Shown in pieces: positions 63,096 to 64,000 of a DNA stretch of 64,000 nt. The notes below the pieces were generated by a model, which worked only from the letters and a program-made list of their open reading frames with translations, searched no databases and was not told where the DNA came from. The position numbers and the translations under genes are program-made. Source of the DNA: Okapia johnstoni (Eukaryota > Chordata > Mammalia > Artiodactyla > Giraffidae); assembly GCA_024291935.2 (NCBI GenBank), contig CM044310.1, positions 121,716,213-121,780,212 on the forward strand. The letters run 5' to 3'. Position 1 is the first letter of the stretch. The number at the start of each line of letters is the position of its first letter.

Positions 63096-63099
63096 AGAG

Positions 63100-64000
63100 A
63101 TGTGGTCAAACCTACGGGATGTACATATCCTGGGAGACACAGAAATCAACTCCACAGATGAGGTGCCTCCCTGACATCAACAGTCACGATCAGAAGGACA
63201 AACCTGCCCCCACACACTCCATGACCCCCAGCCCCACATGGTCACACACGGGGGGCTCCACCACAGCCAGAGTCAAAAACGAACTCACAGCAGGTGCCGA
63301 CAGGGCTCTTCTTTCATGAAACACCATTAAAGGCAGTTCTGTCTCTTTTGCTCCTGAGTACTTTTTGGTACACTAACTTTCTCGTATCATTTGTTTTTTT
63401 TTTTCTAACGTCTGTGAGTAAAAATGTTTACGATACAGTGGAAGCAGCAGGAATTAATTCTGTTGTGTTGACAGAGGAGTGGGTAACTCATCACAGGTGA
63501 GCCCTGAAATCAGAGCTGGTGTGTAGCCCAGTGCTGAGGGAATGCCGAGAATGAGCTGCTTAGAGGCATCGTCATGAGCTGTGGGCAACGGGACTAAAGG
63601 AGCCTGGAATAAGGTCTCGGGTGGAGATACACTGAGAAAGGGGTTCGGGGGACTCCTTCCCCTGCAAGCATAGATCTGTGACGTCTGATACAACGAGCAG
63701 GGAGGAGCTCAGTGACTGGATCATCCAAGGCTTGGCACACATTCCAGAGACCCCACCCTTCCTCTCTCATCTTTAGAGACTCCGGGGCACAGGGACCTGC
63801 AGTGAACCACCCGGCTCTGCTCCCGGCCTGAGACGCTCCCGGCACACCGCCACCCTCCACCCAGCGGAGCGTGGATGAGGATGCTGAAGTGAGGCCGTGT
63901 TGCCCCTGTCCTGCCCACTGTGAGTTAAGTCTTAAGTCCCTCTCCTGCTGGAGGCAACGTCTCTGCCATTCTTTGCCCTGAGATTGAAGAGAAGGAAGCA
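63100..64000. other. Third copy of V1R flank, cut by window edge
   Basis: From 63440 on, the sequence parallels the other two V1R flanks; 63100-63440 is unassigned. A further receptor copy may have existed or may lie outside. Confidence 0.4.

Overview
The window is nuclear DNA of a bovid ruminant. The diagnostic features are BovB (RTE-type) LINE pieces in at least 17 places, BovB-tailed Bov-tA SINEs, CHR-2-type tRNA SINEs and many LINE-1 3' pieces. Cattle, sheep, goat or buffalo cannot be told apart by eye. There are no bacterial or viral genes, tRNA or rRNA genes, or CRISPR arrays.

The left two thirds hold two NLRP (PYD-NACHT-LRR) genes arranged head to head. NLRP8 lies on the minus strand (about 16.8 kb down to 0.35 kb). 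NLRP13 lies on the plus strand (about 19.6 kb to 42.8 kb). I rebuilt both exon by exon from reading phase, GT-AG borders and similarity to the human proteins as I remember them. NLRP8 is open throughout. NLRP13 has good splice sites at all junctions and a complete LRR region, but one base is missing in the NACHT exon between Walker A and Walker B (near 27797-27800). As written it encodes only about 263 residues. The arrangement matches the human NLRP13/NLRP8 pair in inverted orientation. The shared 5' interval (14.8-20.6 kb) appears to hold two different promoters: a TATA/CCAAT type for NLRP8 and a CpG-rich GC-box type for NLRP13.

The right third (48.6-64 kb) is a degenerating vomeronasal type-1 receptor (V1R) cluster on the minus strand. 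The first V1R has an open 288-codon frame, but its ancestral start codon is lost and a SINE is inserted in its N-terminal coding region. The second is a frameshifted pseudogene. Their flanks recur at 51.0-53.2, 58.9-59.6 and 61.1-64.0 kb, which points to tandem duplication. Between NLRP13 and the receptors lies a 1.6-kb BovB piece with a recognisable reverse transcriptase.

Notable non-coding structures are a 520-bp TCTG/TCTC tract inside NLRP8, a 45-bp tandem array carrying TCTCGCGA motifs at 62.16-62.39 kb, and SINE or BovB insertions a few bases from NLRP splice sites.
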